Assembly: GCA_025935995.1 (NCBI GenBank)
Contig: JAICUF010000010.1
Span: forward strand, 1-48,145
DNA: 48,145 bases
From: Gemmatimonadales bacterium
Lineage (GTDB): Bacteria > Gemmatimonadota > Gemmatimonadetes > Gemmatimonadales > GWC2-71-9
Reading direction: 5' to 3'
A model generated the notes under the pieces. It searched no databases and was not told the origin of the DNA. It was given only the letters and a program-made list of their open reading frames with translations. This document shows, piece after piece, positions 1-7,839 of this stretch. The translations under genes and the position numbers were made by a program. Within the stretch, counting starts at the first letter, position 1. Each line of letters opens with the position of its first letter.

Positions 1-2
1 AG

Positions 3-719
<717 letters not shown>

Positions 720-745
720 TCTCGCGATCGCAGCTGCAGCACGAG

Positions 746-781
746 ACCCGCCCCGGCGCATGCCGGGGCGGGTTGTTGCTT
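746..781 (+). terminator. Rho-independent terminator of groEL
   Basis: A perfect 12-bp inverted repeat (746-757 with 762-773) with a GCAT loop is followed by a T-rich tail with interruptions (774-782). It closes the groEL transcript 26 bases after the stop codon. Confidence 0.85.
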
Positions 782-902
782 TGGCGTAGTGGTGAGGATG
801 TGGTCGACATGGCGTCCGCCGCCAGCAAAATCCGAGTAGGAGGACAGGAGAAGCCCCATCAGGCGCCTGCCGGCGCCGGCCCCTGCTTCCGGAGTCCGCT
901 CC

Positions 903-2387
903 ATGCCCCGTACCCTCTGCCGCGCGCTCGCCGCCGGCGCCGTCCTGATGCTGGGTCTCGCCACGGGTTGCGGCGAGGACCAGTCCCCCACCGGGCCCGG
1001 CTTTGCCAAGGGCGGCAACGCGGCGCCCCTCACCGTGACGCCGATGGCGCTGACCCTCACGCCCCCCACCACAGTGTCGGCGACGCTGACAGCGTCCGTG
1101 CAGTTCGTGGGACTGCTCACCGCCTCGACCTCCGACGCGGCGTGCGCCACAGTCGCGCCCGCCAGCGTGCCGGCCTCGAAGCCGGCGGGCAGCTCGGTCT
1201 ACGTGGCGACGTTCACCGTCACGGCGGTTGCCGCGGGAAGCTGCACAATCACCGTGACCGACAAGCGGGGGGAGATGCGCAGGGTTCCGGTGACGGTGAG
1301 CGCCGCGGCCGTGACCCTGGCCCGGACAACGCTCACGGCCGGCGGCGACCACGCCTGCGGACTCACGACCGGGGGTGCTGCCTACTGCTGGGGCCGCAAT
1401 GCGAACGGCCAGCTGGGTGACGGAAGTACGACCGACGCTTCAAGTCCCGTCGCAGTCGTCGGAGGGCTCACGTTCGCGAGCCTGACGGCCGGCGGCGCCC
1501 ACACCTGCGGGCTCACCAGCGCGGGAATCGCCTACTGCTGGGGTCTCAATTTTTCGGGCGAGCTCGGCGATGCCGGCACAGTTTCCGAATCAACGCCCGT
1601 GGCCGTGAGCGGTGGGCTCACGTTCACGAGCATCGCGGCTGGCCGCGAGCATACCTGCGGACTCGCCAGCGGAGGCGCGGCCTATTGCTGGGGCGCGAAC
1701 TTTGACGGCCAGCTGGGAACTGGAAACGTGAGCGACGCATCGAGCCCCGTGCCGGTGACCGGTGGGCTCACCTTTGCGAGCCTGGCGCCCGGCTGGTTCC
1801 ACACCTGCGGACTCACGATGGACGGGGCCGCCTATTGCTGGGGTGACAACTCCCTGCACGAGTTGGGTGATGGCGGCACGGCCAACGCATCAGCGCCCGT
1901 CGCGGTCGTCGGGGGGATCGCCTTCGCGAACCTCTCGGCGGGGGCTGCGCACACCTGCGGCGTGGCGGACGGGGGCACGGCCTATTGCTGGGGAGCGAAT
2001 GGAGACGGCGAGCTCGGCGATGGCACCCGCACATCCTCGTCATCGCCGGTGGCGGTGACGGGTGGGCTCACTTTCGCGAGCCTGGGCGCCGGCGAATCGC
2101 ACACCTGCGGGCTCACCAGCACGGGAACAGCCTACTGCTGGGGTACCGATGAGTACGGCCAGCTGGGCGTCGGTGGCGGGACCGGCGCGTCATCCCCGGG
2201 GACGGCGATCAGCGGTTTCACTTTCGTACAACTGGACGCGGGCGACTGGTATACGTGCGGGCTCACCAGCGCGGGGGCTGCGTACTGCTGGGGCGGGAAT
2301 ATCGAAGGCGAACTGGGCGATGGTACTACAACGGAGGCCCTGTCCCCGGTGGCGGTAGCTGGCGGGCTGACCTTCGCTCAGCCGTGA
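903..2387 (+). CDS. RCC1-repeat beta-propeller lipoprotein with N-terminal Ig-like region
   Basis: The 494-aa product begins with a lipoprotein signal peptide (hydrophobic residues 8-20, lipobox LATGC), so it is probably anchored in the outer membrane or exposed on the surface. Residues about 40-140 look like a bacterial Ig-like (BIG) domain with two cysteines. From residue 150 there are seven RCC1-type repeats, each with a CGL motif and an AYCWG-x(4)-G/H motif. The spacing is exactly 50 residues throughout. The last repeat lacks its final strand, and an orphan strand (TTLTAGGD) precedes the first repeat, as expected for a closed seven-bladed propeller. ATG 903 has a GGAG site 8 bases upstream. 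RCC1 propellers are protein-interaction modules; the ligand here is unknown. Confidence 0.88.
   Translation: MPRTLCRALAAGAVLMLGLATGCGEDQSPTGPGFAKGGNAAPLTVTPMALTLTPPTTVSATLTASVQFVGLLTASTSDAACATVAPASVPASKPAGSSVYVATFTVTAVAAGSCTITVTDKRGEMRRVPVTVSAAAVTLARTTLTAGGDHACGLTTGGAAYCWGRNANGQLGDGSTTDASSPVAVVGGLTFASLTAGGAHTCGLTSAGIAYCWGLNFSGELGDAGTVSESTPVAVSGGLTFTSIAAGREHTCGLASGGAAYCWGANFDGQLGTGNVSDASSPVPVTGGLTFASLAPGWFHTCGLTMDGAAYCWGDNSLHELGDGGTANASAPVAVVGGIAFANLSAGAAHTCGVADGGTAYCWGANGDGELGDGTRTSSSSPVAVTGGLTFASLGAGESHTCGLTSTGTAYCWGTDEYGQLGVGGGTGASSPGTAISGFTFVQLDAGDWYTCGLTSAGAAYCWGGNIEGELGDGTTTEALSPVAVAGGLTFAQP
1350..2384 (+). repeat. Seven in-frame tandem RCC1 repeats, period exactly 150 bp
   Basis: Equivalent codons (the His/Tyr before TCG in the CGL motif) fall at 1350, 1500, 1650, 1800, 1950, 2100 and 2250. 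The period is therefore 150 bp with no insertion or deletion. The last unit is shortened by about 15 bp. The copies are diverged at synonymous sites but share blocks such as the AYCWG codons. Confidence 0.9.
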
Positions 2388-2538
2388 GCGGGCGCCCGGC
2401 GTTCGCCGGCTCGGATGGCGGCTCCGCGCGCGAAGGTCCGGGTAGCACGGCGCGCCTCGTTGCCGGTCGCCGGGTCATGCCATCTGGCATTCGCCACGCA
2501 TTGCGTTCCGCGGCTCTCCCGTCAGCGGTGCGGCCGTT

Positions 2539-2567
2539 TTGACGGCCGCGGATTCCGGCGGCATATT
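2539..2567 (+). promoter_or_regulatory. Predicted sigma-70-type promoter for the ECF sigma/kinase pair
   Basis: TTGACG (2539-2544) is separated by 17 bases from CATATT (2562-2567). It lies in the 227-base gap between the RCC1 gene and the ECF sigma gene. Transcription would start near 2574, at the foot of a large hairpin. Confidence 0.55.
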
Positions 2568-2570
2568 GTC

Positions 2571-2605
2571 CTCGGCAGGCCTTTCACGCCCCCGGCCTGC
2601 CGAGG
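2571..2605 (+). promoter_or_regulatory. 11-bp perfect inverted repeat covering the ECF sigma ribosome-binding site
   Basis: CTCGGCAGGCC (2571-2581) is exactly complementary to 2594-2604, with a 12-base loop. The only Shine-Dalgarno-like sequence for the GTG at 2615 is GAGG at 2602-2605, inside or at the edge of the 3' arm. In RNA the hairpin would hide the ribosome-binding site. In DNA the same sequence could be an operator next to the -10 box. The sequence alone does not decide between these. Confidence 0.5.
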
Positions 2606-2614
2606 ATACCTGCC

Positions 2615-3193
2615 GTGGACACGCACCGCGCAACGCTCGTCGACACCGCCGACCGCGGCGACCCGGCCGCGACGGATGCCCTGTTCGCCGCCCTCTACCG
2701 CGAGCTGCACGCCCTGGCCGAGCGCGAGCTGCACCGCGGCGGCGGCGCCCTCAGCATGGGCACGACCACCCTGCTGCACGAGACCTACCTCAACCTCAGC
2801 GGCCGCGACGAGCTCCGCTTCAACAGCCGCGCTCACTTCCTCGGTTATGCCTGCCGGGCGATGCGCGGCCTGATGATCGACTACGCCCGCCGGCGGCAGG
2901 CACTGAAGCGGGGTGGCGAGTTCCAGCTCACCGGATTGCCGCTCGAGGCCGGTTCGGTCCCGTCCGCAGCGGACAGCGATGCCGCGGACGCCGATGCGAT
3001 GGAAGCAGTGGGCCGCGCCCTCGCGATCCTCGGCACGGTGAATCCCGACCTGGCGCAGCTGGTCGATCTGCACTTCTTCTGCGGCATCCAGCTCGCCGAA
3101 GTCGCGGCGCTGCGCGGGGTTTCCGAGCGGACCGTGAGCCGCGACTGGCGGAAGGCCCGCCTCCTGCTGCAGCACACCCTTCGCAATACCTGA
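2615..3193 (+). CDS. ECF-type RNA polymerase sigma factor (TIGR02999-like family)
   Basis: This 192-aa protein has sigma region 2 at about residues 15-90, with the block AHFLGYACRAMRGLMIDYAR typical of the ECF group found beside Ser/Thr kinases in Gemmatimonadota, Acidobacteria and Planctomycetes. Region 4 lies at about 130-185, with the helix-turn-helix LAEVAALRGVSERTVSRDWR. It would direct RNA polymerase to a specific promoter set. The GTG start at 2615 follows a GAGG sequence and a strong hairpin. The kinase gene begins 24 bases after the stop, so the two are almost certainly co-transcribed, and the kinase may control the sigma factor. No anti-sigma gene is visible. The family is secure; the regulon is unknown. 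Confidence 0.93.
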   Translation: MDTHRATLVDTADRGDPAATDALFAALYRELHALAERELHRGGGALSMGTTTLLHETYLNLSGRDELRFNSRAHFLGYACRAMRGLMIDYARRRQALKRGGEFQLTGLPLEAGSVPSAADSDAADADAMEAVGRALAILGTVNPDLAQLVDLHFFCGIQLAEVAALRGVSERTVSRDWRKARLLLQHTLRNT

Positions 3194-3217
3194 TCGGCCC
3201 TCGCGCCATGCCACCGC

Positions 3218-6097
3218 GTGCCTCCTGATCCGCCCACCGATCTCGAAGAACGCCTGACTCACCTCGACCGGCTGCTCGACGAGGGACTCGAGCTGGGTTC
3301 GACCGACCAGGAGGCCTGGCTCGCGCGCGTCCGCTCGGCGGATCCCGCGCTCGCCGAAGCGCTCGCCGAGCTCCTCGCGCGCGAGGCCGAGATCGACGCC
3401 GCAGGATTCCTGCAGCACCCCGCGCCCGTGCAGCCGCACGTCACCTCGCTGGCCGGCCGACGCATCGGCGCGTACACCCTCGAGCGGCCGCTCGGCCGGG
3501 GCGGGATGGGCACGGTCTGGCTCGCGCGGCGAAGCGATGGGCGGTTCGAAGGCCACGCCGCGATCAAGCTCCTCAACCTGCCCCTGCTCGACGCGGCCGG
3601 CGCCGAGCGCTTCCGGCGCGAGGCGACGGCGCTTGCCCGGCTCGCGCATCCCAACATCGCGCGGCTGATCGATGCCGGCGTGGCCGAGGACGGCCAGCCC
3701 TATCTGGTGCTGGAGTACGTGGACGGCGTGCGGATCGACCGGTACGCCGACGAGCGGCGGCTCTCGCCCACCGACCGGATCGCGCTGCTGCTGCAGGTCC
3801 TCGACGCGGTGGGTCACGCGCACGCCAACCTGATCGTGCACCGGGACATCAAGCCGTCCAACCTGCTCGTGACCGCCGACGGGACGGTGAAGCTCCTGGA
3901 CTTCGGAATCGCCAAGCTGCTCGCCGCCGATGGGGAACCCGGCGGGCGGTCCCAGCTGACGGATGCCGCGGGCTCGGCGCTGACGCCGGAGTTCGCTGCG
4001 CCGGAGCAGGTCACGAGCGGAGCGATCTCGGTTGCGACGGATGTGTACTCGCTGGGCGTGCTGATGTATCTGCTGCTCTCCGGTCGGCATCCGACCGGCG
4101 ACGGTGCCGCCACGACGGCTGAGCACATCCAGCGACTGGTCGAGGCGACACCGTCGCGGGTCAGCGTTGCCGCGGGCCGAGCGGCCGCGCCCGAGCGCAT
4201 TCGGCGGCTGTTCCGCGGGGATATCGACACAATCGCGGCTCGTGCCCTCAAGAAGTCGCCGGCCGAACGGTACGCCACCGTGCCGGGCTTCGCCGACGAC
4301 CTCCGGCGGTTCCTTCGTCACGAGCCGGTGCATGCCCGGCCCGATACACTGACGTACCGAGCGCGAAAGTTCCTGCGGCGGAACCGCCTCGCCGTGGCGG
4401 GGGGCGCGCTGGTGGCGGGCCTGCTCATGGGCACCACCGTGTTTGCGCTCCTGCAGCTCGGCGAGGCTCGACGTCAACGCGATGACGCCCGGGCCCAGCG
4501 GGACCATTCCCGACTGGAGGAGCGCCGCGTGTTCGCGTCAAGCGTATTCATGCAGACCCTCATCGGCTCGCTCGGTCCAACCGCGCGCGGGTTGACGACG
4601 GACGGATTGCTCCGCCAGGCTCGAGGACTGCTCGATCGGCCTATCTGGGGAGATCTTCGCGTTCGCGCGCGGCTCCTGATCGACCTGGCCGACCAGCATG
4701 CGGCGCAGCAGCAGGTGGTCGTCAGCGATTCGCTGCTGCGCCGCGCCGAGTCGGTAGCGGACAGCGCGGCAGATGGGGAATCGGCGGCGATGGCCGAGTG
4801 CCGCATGGCCCGCGCAGGCGCTACAAACGCCATAGCGTCGGCAAGTCTGGCGCGCGCGCGTCGGCACCTGCGCAGGGTCCCTGAGCCCGGAGCAGAGGTG
4901 CGCTCCATCTGCCTCCTCGCGGAGGCAAGGGTCGCGGGCGCTGCGCCGGACGCGGCTGAGCGGAGTCTGTCCTTCCTGCAGAAGGCCGTGGCAATTGAAG
5001 CTGAGAGCGGCGACTCGCTATCGGTCGTCGCGGACTGGACCCTGTACGACCTTGCCAATGTGTACTCCCTTCCGGTGGTCCATCGGCTCCGGACCGCGAG
5101 GGCAATGAATGCGCGGCGACTCGCGATTTTCCGCGAAACTGGTCGCGAGGAGACGGCCGCGAGCTTCAAGGCTGTTCTACTTGGGATTGACTTCGATGAG
5201 GCCCTCGGGGAGTACCTTGCCGCCGAGTCGCTGTACGCCTCCCTGCCTGATGTAGCGTGGTCGGACATTCCGAATGTCACGGGTTGGATGCAGCCTGATC
5301 GCGCGCTGCTGGACGCCAGTCTCGGGAGACTGAGGTCAGCGGCCCGAGTCTTTCTCGCGCTCCGCGACTCCGCAGTGATCCAGGGTCACCCCGGTTTGGA
5401 AAAATATTTTCTTGGCTGCGCGATCACCTTCCTCAGCGATGCAGGGCTCGTGCGGGCTGCGCGCGCGCTCTTCCCCCGATTTCGGGCGCTCCCCGCCATC
5501 CCTGCATGGGTGGGCGCAGACCTCGCCTATGCCGCAGAAGCGGACGCTGAGGGTGACCATGCCACTGCAATCCGCTGGGAGCGCGTGCTGATCGGCAGGA
5601 CCGGGCTCGCGCGTGGGGCCATCAAGGAATCGGACGTGAGGCTCGTGCTCAGAATGTCGCGCTCGTCGCTCGCGGGCGGGGACCCGATTGCCGCAGATTC
5701 GTTCGCCAGGTATGCGATCGATCTTGCGACTCGAATCGGGCAGGACAGCGCGGCGAGCGGCGATATCGGCCGGGCGTTCGTGGTGCTTGGCCATGCGAGG
5801 CTTGCGCTGGCAGACACGTCGGGCGCGGTGATAGCCCTCCGGCGAGGCCTCCCCGGCCTTGCAGGCGGGCTCGGCTACACCAACAGCGAAACGTCGGCGG
5901 CGCGCCGGCTCTCAGCCCGTCTCGCCGGGGTGGCCCCCCGTGGCCCAGGCAAGGATCCGGTGTCCGTTTCCGCCGCGCATTTGCGAGTATCTGACGTGGG
6001 CGAGAACGCCCATCGTTTCGCCGGAGCGCGCCAGTCCACTGCATCACGGGAGACAACATGGAATGCCAGCCAGGGGGGCCCGCCCGGATACCGCTGA
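3218..6097 (+). CDS. Transmembrane Ser/Thr protein kinase with long TPR-like C-terminal region
   Basis: The 959-aa protein has an N-terminal helical segment (1-80) and a Hanks-type kinase domain (about 84-360). The domain shows the glycine loop LGRGGMGTVWLAR (from residue 92), catalytic Lys117, HRDIKPSN (His208) and DFG (Asp228), so it should be active. One membrane helix follows (about 391-414). The remaining roughly 500 residues, presumably periplasmic, are Ala/Leu/Arg-rich helical and look like degenerate TPR repeats. The start is GTG at 3218, just after the ECF sigma gene, its likely partner. From about 4500 to 5900 the codons use A/T in third position far more often than neighbouring genes. 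The last 60 or so codons look low-complexity and the last 40 bases overlap a micro-protein gene, so the true C-terminus could be shorter or frameshifted. Confidence 0.9.
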   Translation: MPPDPPTDLEERLTHLDRLLDEGLELGSTDQEAWLARVRSADPALAEALAELLAREAEIDAAGFLQHPAPVQPHVTSLAGRRIGAYTLERPLGRGGMGTVWLARRSDGRFEGHAAIKLLNLPLLDAAGAERFRREATALARLAHPNIARLIDAGVAEDGQPYLVLEYVDGVRIDRYADERRLSPTDRIALLLQVLDAVGHAHANLIVHRDIKPSNLLVTADGTVKLLDFGIAKLLAADGEPGGRSQLTDAAGSALTPEFAAPEQVTSGAISVATDVYSLGVLMYLLLSGRHPTGDGAATTAEHIQRLVEATPSRVSVAAGRAAAPERIRRLFRGDIDTIAARALKKSPAERYATVPGFADDLRRFLRHEPVHARPDTLTYRARKFLRRNRLAVAGGALVAGLLMGTTVFALLQLGEARRQRDDARAQRDHSRLEERRVFASSVFMQTLIGSLGPTARGLTTDGLLRQARGLLDRPIWGDLRVRARLLIDLADQHAAQQQVVVSDSLLRRAESVADSAADGESAAMAECRMARAGATNAIASASLARARRHLRRVPEPGAEVRSICLLAEARVAGAAPDAAERSLSFLQKAVAIEAESGDSLSVVADWTLYDLANVYSLPVVHRLRTARAMNARRLAIFRETGREETAASFKAVLLGIDFDEALGEYLAAESLYASLPDVAWSDIPNVTGWMQPDRALLDASLGRLRSAARVFLALRDSAVIQGHPGLEKYFLGCAITFLSDAGLVRAARALFPRFRALPAIPAWVGADLAYAAEADAEGDHATAIRWERVLIGRTGLARGAIKESDVRLVLRMSRSSLAGGDPIAADSFARYAIDLATRIGQDSAASGDIGRAFVVLGHARLALADTSGAVIALRRGLPGLAGGLGYTNSETSAARRLSARLAGVAPRGPGKDPVSVSAAHLRVSDVGENAHRFAGARQSTASRETTWNASQGGPPGYR

Positions 6098-6213
6098 CGC
6101 CCGCGCAGCGCGAACAGGTTCGCCGCATCATCGGTCGGCCGGGAGATGCCATCGAGCTCACCGTCGAAGAGCTGGAGGAGCGCATCGTGCCCCGGGTGGC
6201 ATCGGGGCAGTGA
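6058..6213 (+). CDS. Micro-protein 1 (51 aa), paralogue of the peptide at 6382
   Basis: I do not recognise this short gene. It starts at ATG 6058 with GGGAGA six bases upstream, in a different frame from the kinase it overlaps, and ends at TGA 6211-6213. The product has a variable N-terminus and a C-terminal half LTPAQREQVRRIIGRPGDAI followed by ELTVEELEERIVPR and a short tail. It has no cysteine apart from Cys3 and no signal peptide. About 19 of 41 aligned residues match the peptide encoded at 6382, including R-R-x-x-G-R, I-E-L-x-V-x-x-L-E-E-R and P-R-x-A. Such conservation between short neighbours argues for a real gene. A terminator follows directly. A regulatory ligand of the kinase or TPR protein, or a RiPP-like precursor, are both conceivable; no maturation enzyme is nearby. 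Confidence 0.65.
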   Translation: MECQPGGPARIPLTPAQREQVRRIIGRPGDAIELTVEELEERIVPRVASGQ

Positions 6214-6247
6214 ATCGCAGCCGGCGAACCCGGTTCCCAAGACGCGA

Positions 6248-6282
6248 GCGGCCCGGGGCATCTGCCCGGGCCGCCCGCTTTT
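6248..6282 (+). terminator. Terminator after micro-protein 1
   Basis: GCGGCCCGGG (6248-6257) pairs perfectly with 6265-6274 around a 7-base loop, and CCGCTTTT ends at 6282. It should end the ECF sigma-kinase-peptide transcript. The second peptide and the TPR gene therefore depend on read-through or on their own promoter, which I could not locate. Confidence 0.7.
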
Positions 6283-6381
6283 CGGATTCCTGTCGGCTTT
6301 TCCTGCGGGATCCCGATCTCCAGATTGAGGGCCGGCGCATGGGGCGCGGCCGCGGCGGATCACCCCCACAGGAGACCGGAC

Positions 6382-6573
6382 ATGAGCGCCACGTCAAAGG
6401 ATCCCATCACGCTTCGCCCCACCCCCGAGCAGCAGCCCGAAGTGCGGCGCGCCGCCGGCCGGGACGCCGAGACGATCGAGCTCTCGGTGCGCGATCTGGA
6501 GGAGCGAGTGACTCCTCGGCTCGCGGCGAACCACAACGAGACGCGGCTCGCCCTGCCGCAGATCCGCGGGTGA
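6382..6573 (+). CDS. Micro-protein 2 (63 aa), paralogue of the peptide at 6058
   Basis: This is an unrecognised small gene. ATG 6382 is preceded by AGGAGA (6370-6375) at ideal spacing. The middle of the product repeats the pattern of micro-protein 1: TPEQQPEVRRAAGR, then IELSVRDLEERVTPRLA. An extra C-terminal tail NHNETRLALPQIRG follows. It has no membrane segment and no cysteine. Its TGA overlaps the GTG of the downstream TPR gene (GTGA), so the two are translationally coupled and probably work together. The shared pattern has conserved Leu/Glu/Arg around a likely helix, followed by P-R. It could be a docking helix or a leader peptide; the function is unknown. Confidence 0.72.
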   Translation: MSATSKDPITLRPTPEQQPEVRRAAGRDAETIELSVRDLEERVTPRLAANHNETRLALPQIRG

Positions 6574-7322
6574 CCGAGCCGGCCTCCGGAGGATCGGTGC
6601 TCGAGCGGGCTGCGGCACTCAACGCCCAGGGGCTCCGCTGCAAGGAGCTGGGCGACTACGACGCGGGGCGCGCCCACTACGAGCGCGCCCTCGCGCTCCT
6701 CGAGAGCGCCGGGAATGCCGACCCCGCTGCCCTGGCCACCCTCTATCACAACCTGGGCGGCATCGAGCACGCCCGCGGGAACCACGCCTCCGGCGAACGG
6801 TTCGCCCGGCGCGGCCTTGCCATCCGTCTCGCGCTGCCGGTGGCGGATCCCGAAGCCGTCGCGGCCGATCAGGTCGCGCTCGCGGCGCTCCTGGACGGGC
6901 AGGGCCGATACGACGAAGCGGCGTCGCTGTACGCGGCGGCGCTCGCCTGCTTCGAGCGGTCGCCGCGCGACGTGAGCCACGATCTCGCATCCGCCCTGCA
7001 CAACCTCGGCAGCCGTCACGCCGAGCGCGGCGAGCTCGACCAGGCCGAGGAGCTGCTCCGGCGTGCGGCCGCGCTCAAGCATGACGCGCTCGGCCCGGGC
7101 CACCACGACCTGGCGGGGACGCTGTGCAACCTCGCCGTCGTACGGGCCTGCCGGGGTGATCCGGCCGAGGCGGCAGCGCTCTTCGCCGCTGCGGCTGCGA
7201 TCCTGGGCCGTGCGCTGGGTCCGGGTCACCCGCGGACGGAGGAGTGCCGGGCGAGCGCCGCCCGCCTGGCCGCCGCGCCGGCCGGGTCGGCCCCGGTTGG
7301 TCGGGCCCTGCAGGCCGATTAA
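6570..7322 (+). CDS. TPR-repeat protein (kinesin-light-chain type repeats)
   Basis: The 250-aa protein is almost entirely tetratricopeptide repeats from about residue 10 to 235. The repeats include LYHNLGGIEHARGNHASGER, LHNLGSRHAERGELDQAEEL and LCNLAVVRACRGDPAEAAAL, with GPGHHDLA / GPGHPRTEE linkers typical of the TPR_10/12 (kinesin light chain) class. There is no signal peptide, so it should be cytoplasmic. GTG 6570 overlaps the stop of micro-protein 2 by four bases, so its partner may be that peptide. TPRs of this class bind short peptides in other proteins, which makes the coupling suggestive. A longer reading upstream in the same frame exists but crosses the terminator and shows no homology. 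The family is clear; the role is inferred. Confidence 0.85.
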   Translation: MTEPASGGSVLERAAALNAQGLRCKELGDYDAGRAHYERALALLESAGNADPAALATLYHNLGGIEHARGNHASGERFARRGLAIRLALPVADPEAVAADQVALAALLDGQGRYDEAASLYAAALACFERSPRDVSHDLASALHNLGSRHAERGELDQAEELLRRAAALKHDALGPGHHDLAGTLCNLAVVRACRGDPAEAAALFAAAAAILGRALGPGHPRTEECRASAARLAAAPAGSAPVGRALQAD

Positions 7323-7374
7323 ATTCGGGACTCCGGCACTGCAGCAGCCGGCACTCGAACGGGACGGACGGGCA

Positions 7375-7770
7375 GTGAAACACACCGGACTTCTGACGGG
7401 CCTCGCGCTCGCATTCCTCGCGTCACCCGCAGCCGCGCAGTCACCCCGCGCCACCGTCATCGGCACCTGGCGGGTCGATGCGGCGGCAAAGCTTGCCCAG
7501 CGGAAGGATGCTCCGCGGCTCGTCGTCGTCCGCGAGGACAGCAGCGCCAGCTGGGGCACCGAAACCGTGCGCTGGCGCGTGAAGGGCGACCGTCTCTGGC
7601 TCGCGATCGGCGGCGAGTGGGAGGACTACAAGCTCAAGCTGAAGGGGCAGACCCTCACGCTCTCCGAGGGCGACCTCACGAAGCCCGTGTCGTTCCAGCG
7701 GGTCGGTCCGCCCACCGGCCGGCCTGCCGGCATCGCGGTCCCGCCCGATCCGGACCTCGGCGGCGAGTGA
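7375..7770 (+). CDS. Small exported protein of unknown function
   Basis: The 131-aa product starts at GTG 7375 with a clear Sec signal peptide (VKHTGLLTGLALAFLASPAAAQ) cleaved after AAA/Q. The mature ~110 residues form a beta-rich domain with GTWRVDAAAKLA, RWRVKGDRLWLAIGGEWEDY and KLKLKGQTLTLSEGDLTK. This is reminiscent of lipocalin-like or 'protein of unknown function' beta-sandwich domains that test whether a value exceeds a baseline, but I cannot name a family. It sits 52 bases after the TPR gene on the same strand and may share its transcript. Periplasmic location is well supported; the function is not known. Confidence 0.75.
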   Translation: MKHTGLLTGLALAFLASPAAAQSPRATVIGTWRVDAAAKLAQRKDAPRLVVVREDSSASWGTETVRWRVKGDRLWLAIGGEWEDYKLKLKGQTLTLSEGDLTKPVSFQRVGPPTGRPAGIAVPPDPDLGGE

Positions 7771-7839
7771 GGTGACCTGCATCATGGACGCCGCCGCCCC
7801 GGGGAGGTAGTTCGGAGCAACGCCTTCTCCGGGGACCCC

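Noticed and set aside
1350-2384. Direct repeats as a CRISPR array or minisatellite
   Set aside because: They are protein-coding RCC1 repeats in frame, with no spacers.
2522-4507. 661-codon minus-strand open frame opposite the sigma/kinase genes
   Set aside because: High-GC shadow of real genes; the sequence lacks family motifs and is Arg/Gly-rich in the usual artefact way.
6325-6381. Longer start for micro-protein 2 at 6325
   Set aside because: ATG 6382 has an ideal AGGAGA; the extension is Ala/Arg low-complexity and not shared with micro-protein 1.
5859-6569. TPR gene extended to an upstream start at 5859
   Set aside because: The extension crosses a terminator and two peptide genes in other frames and has no homology.
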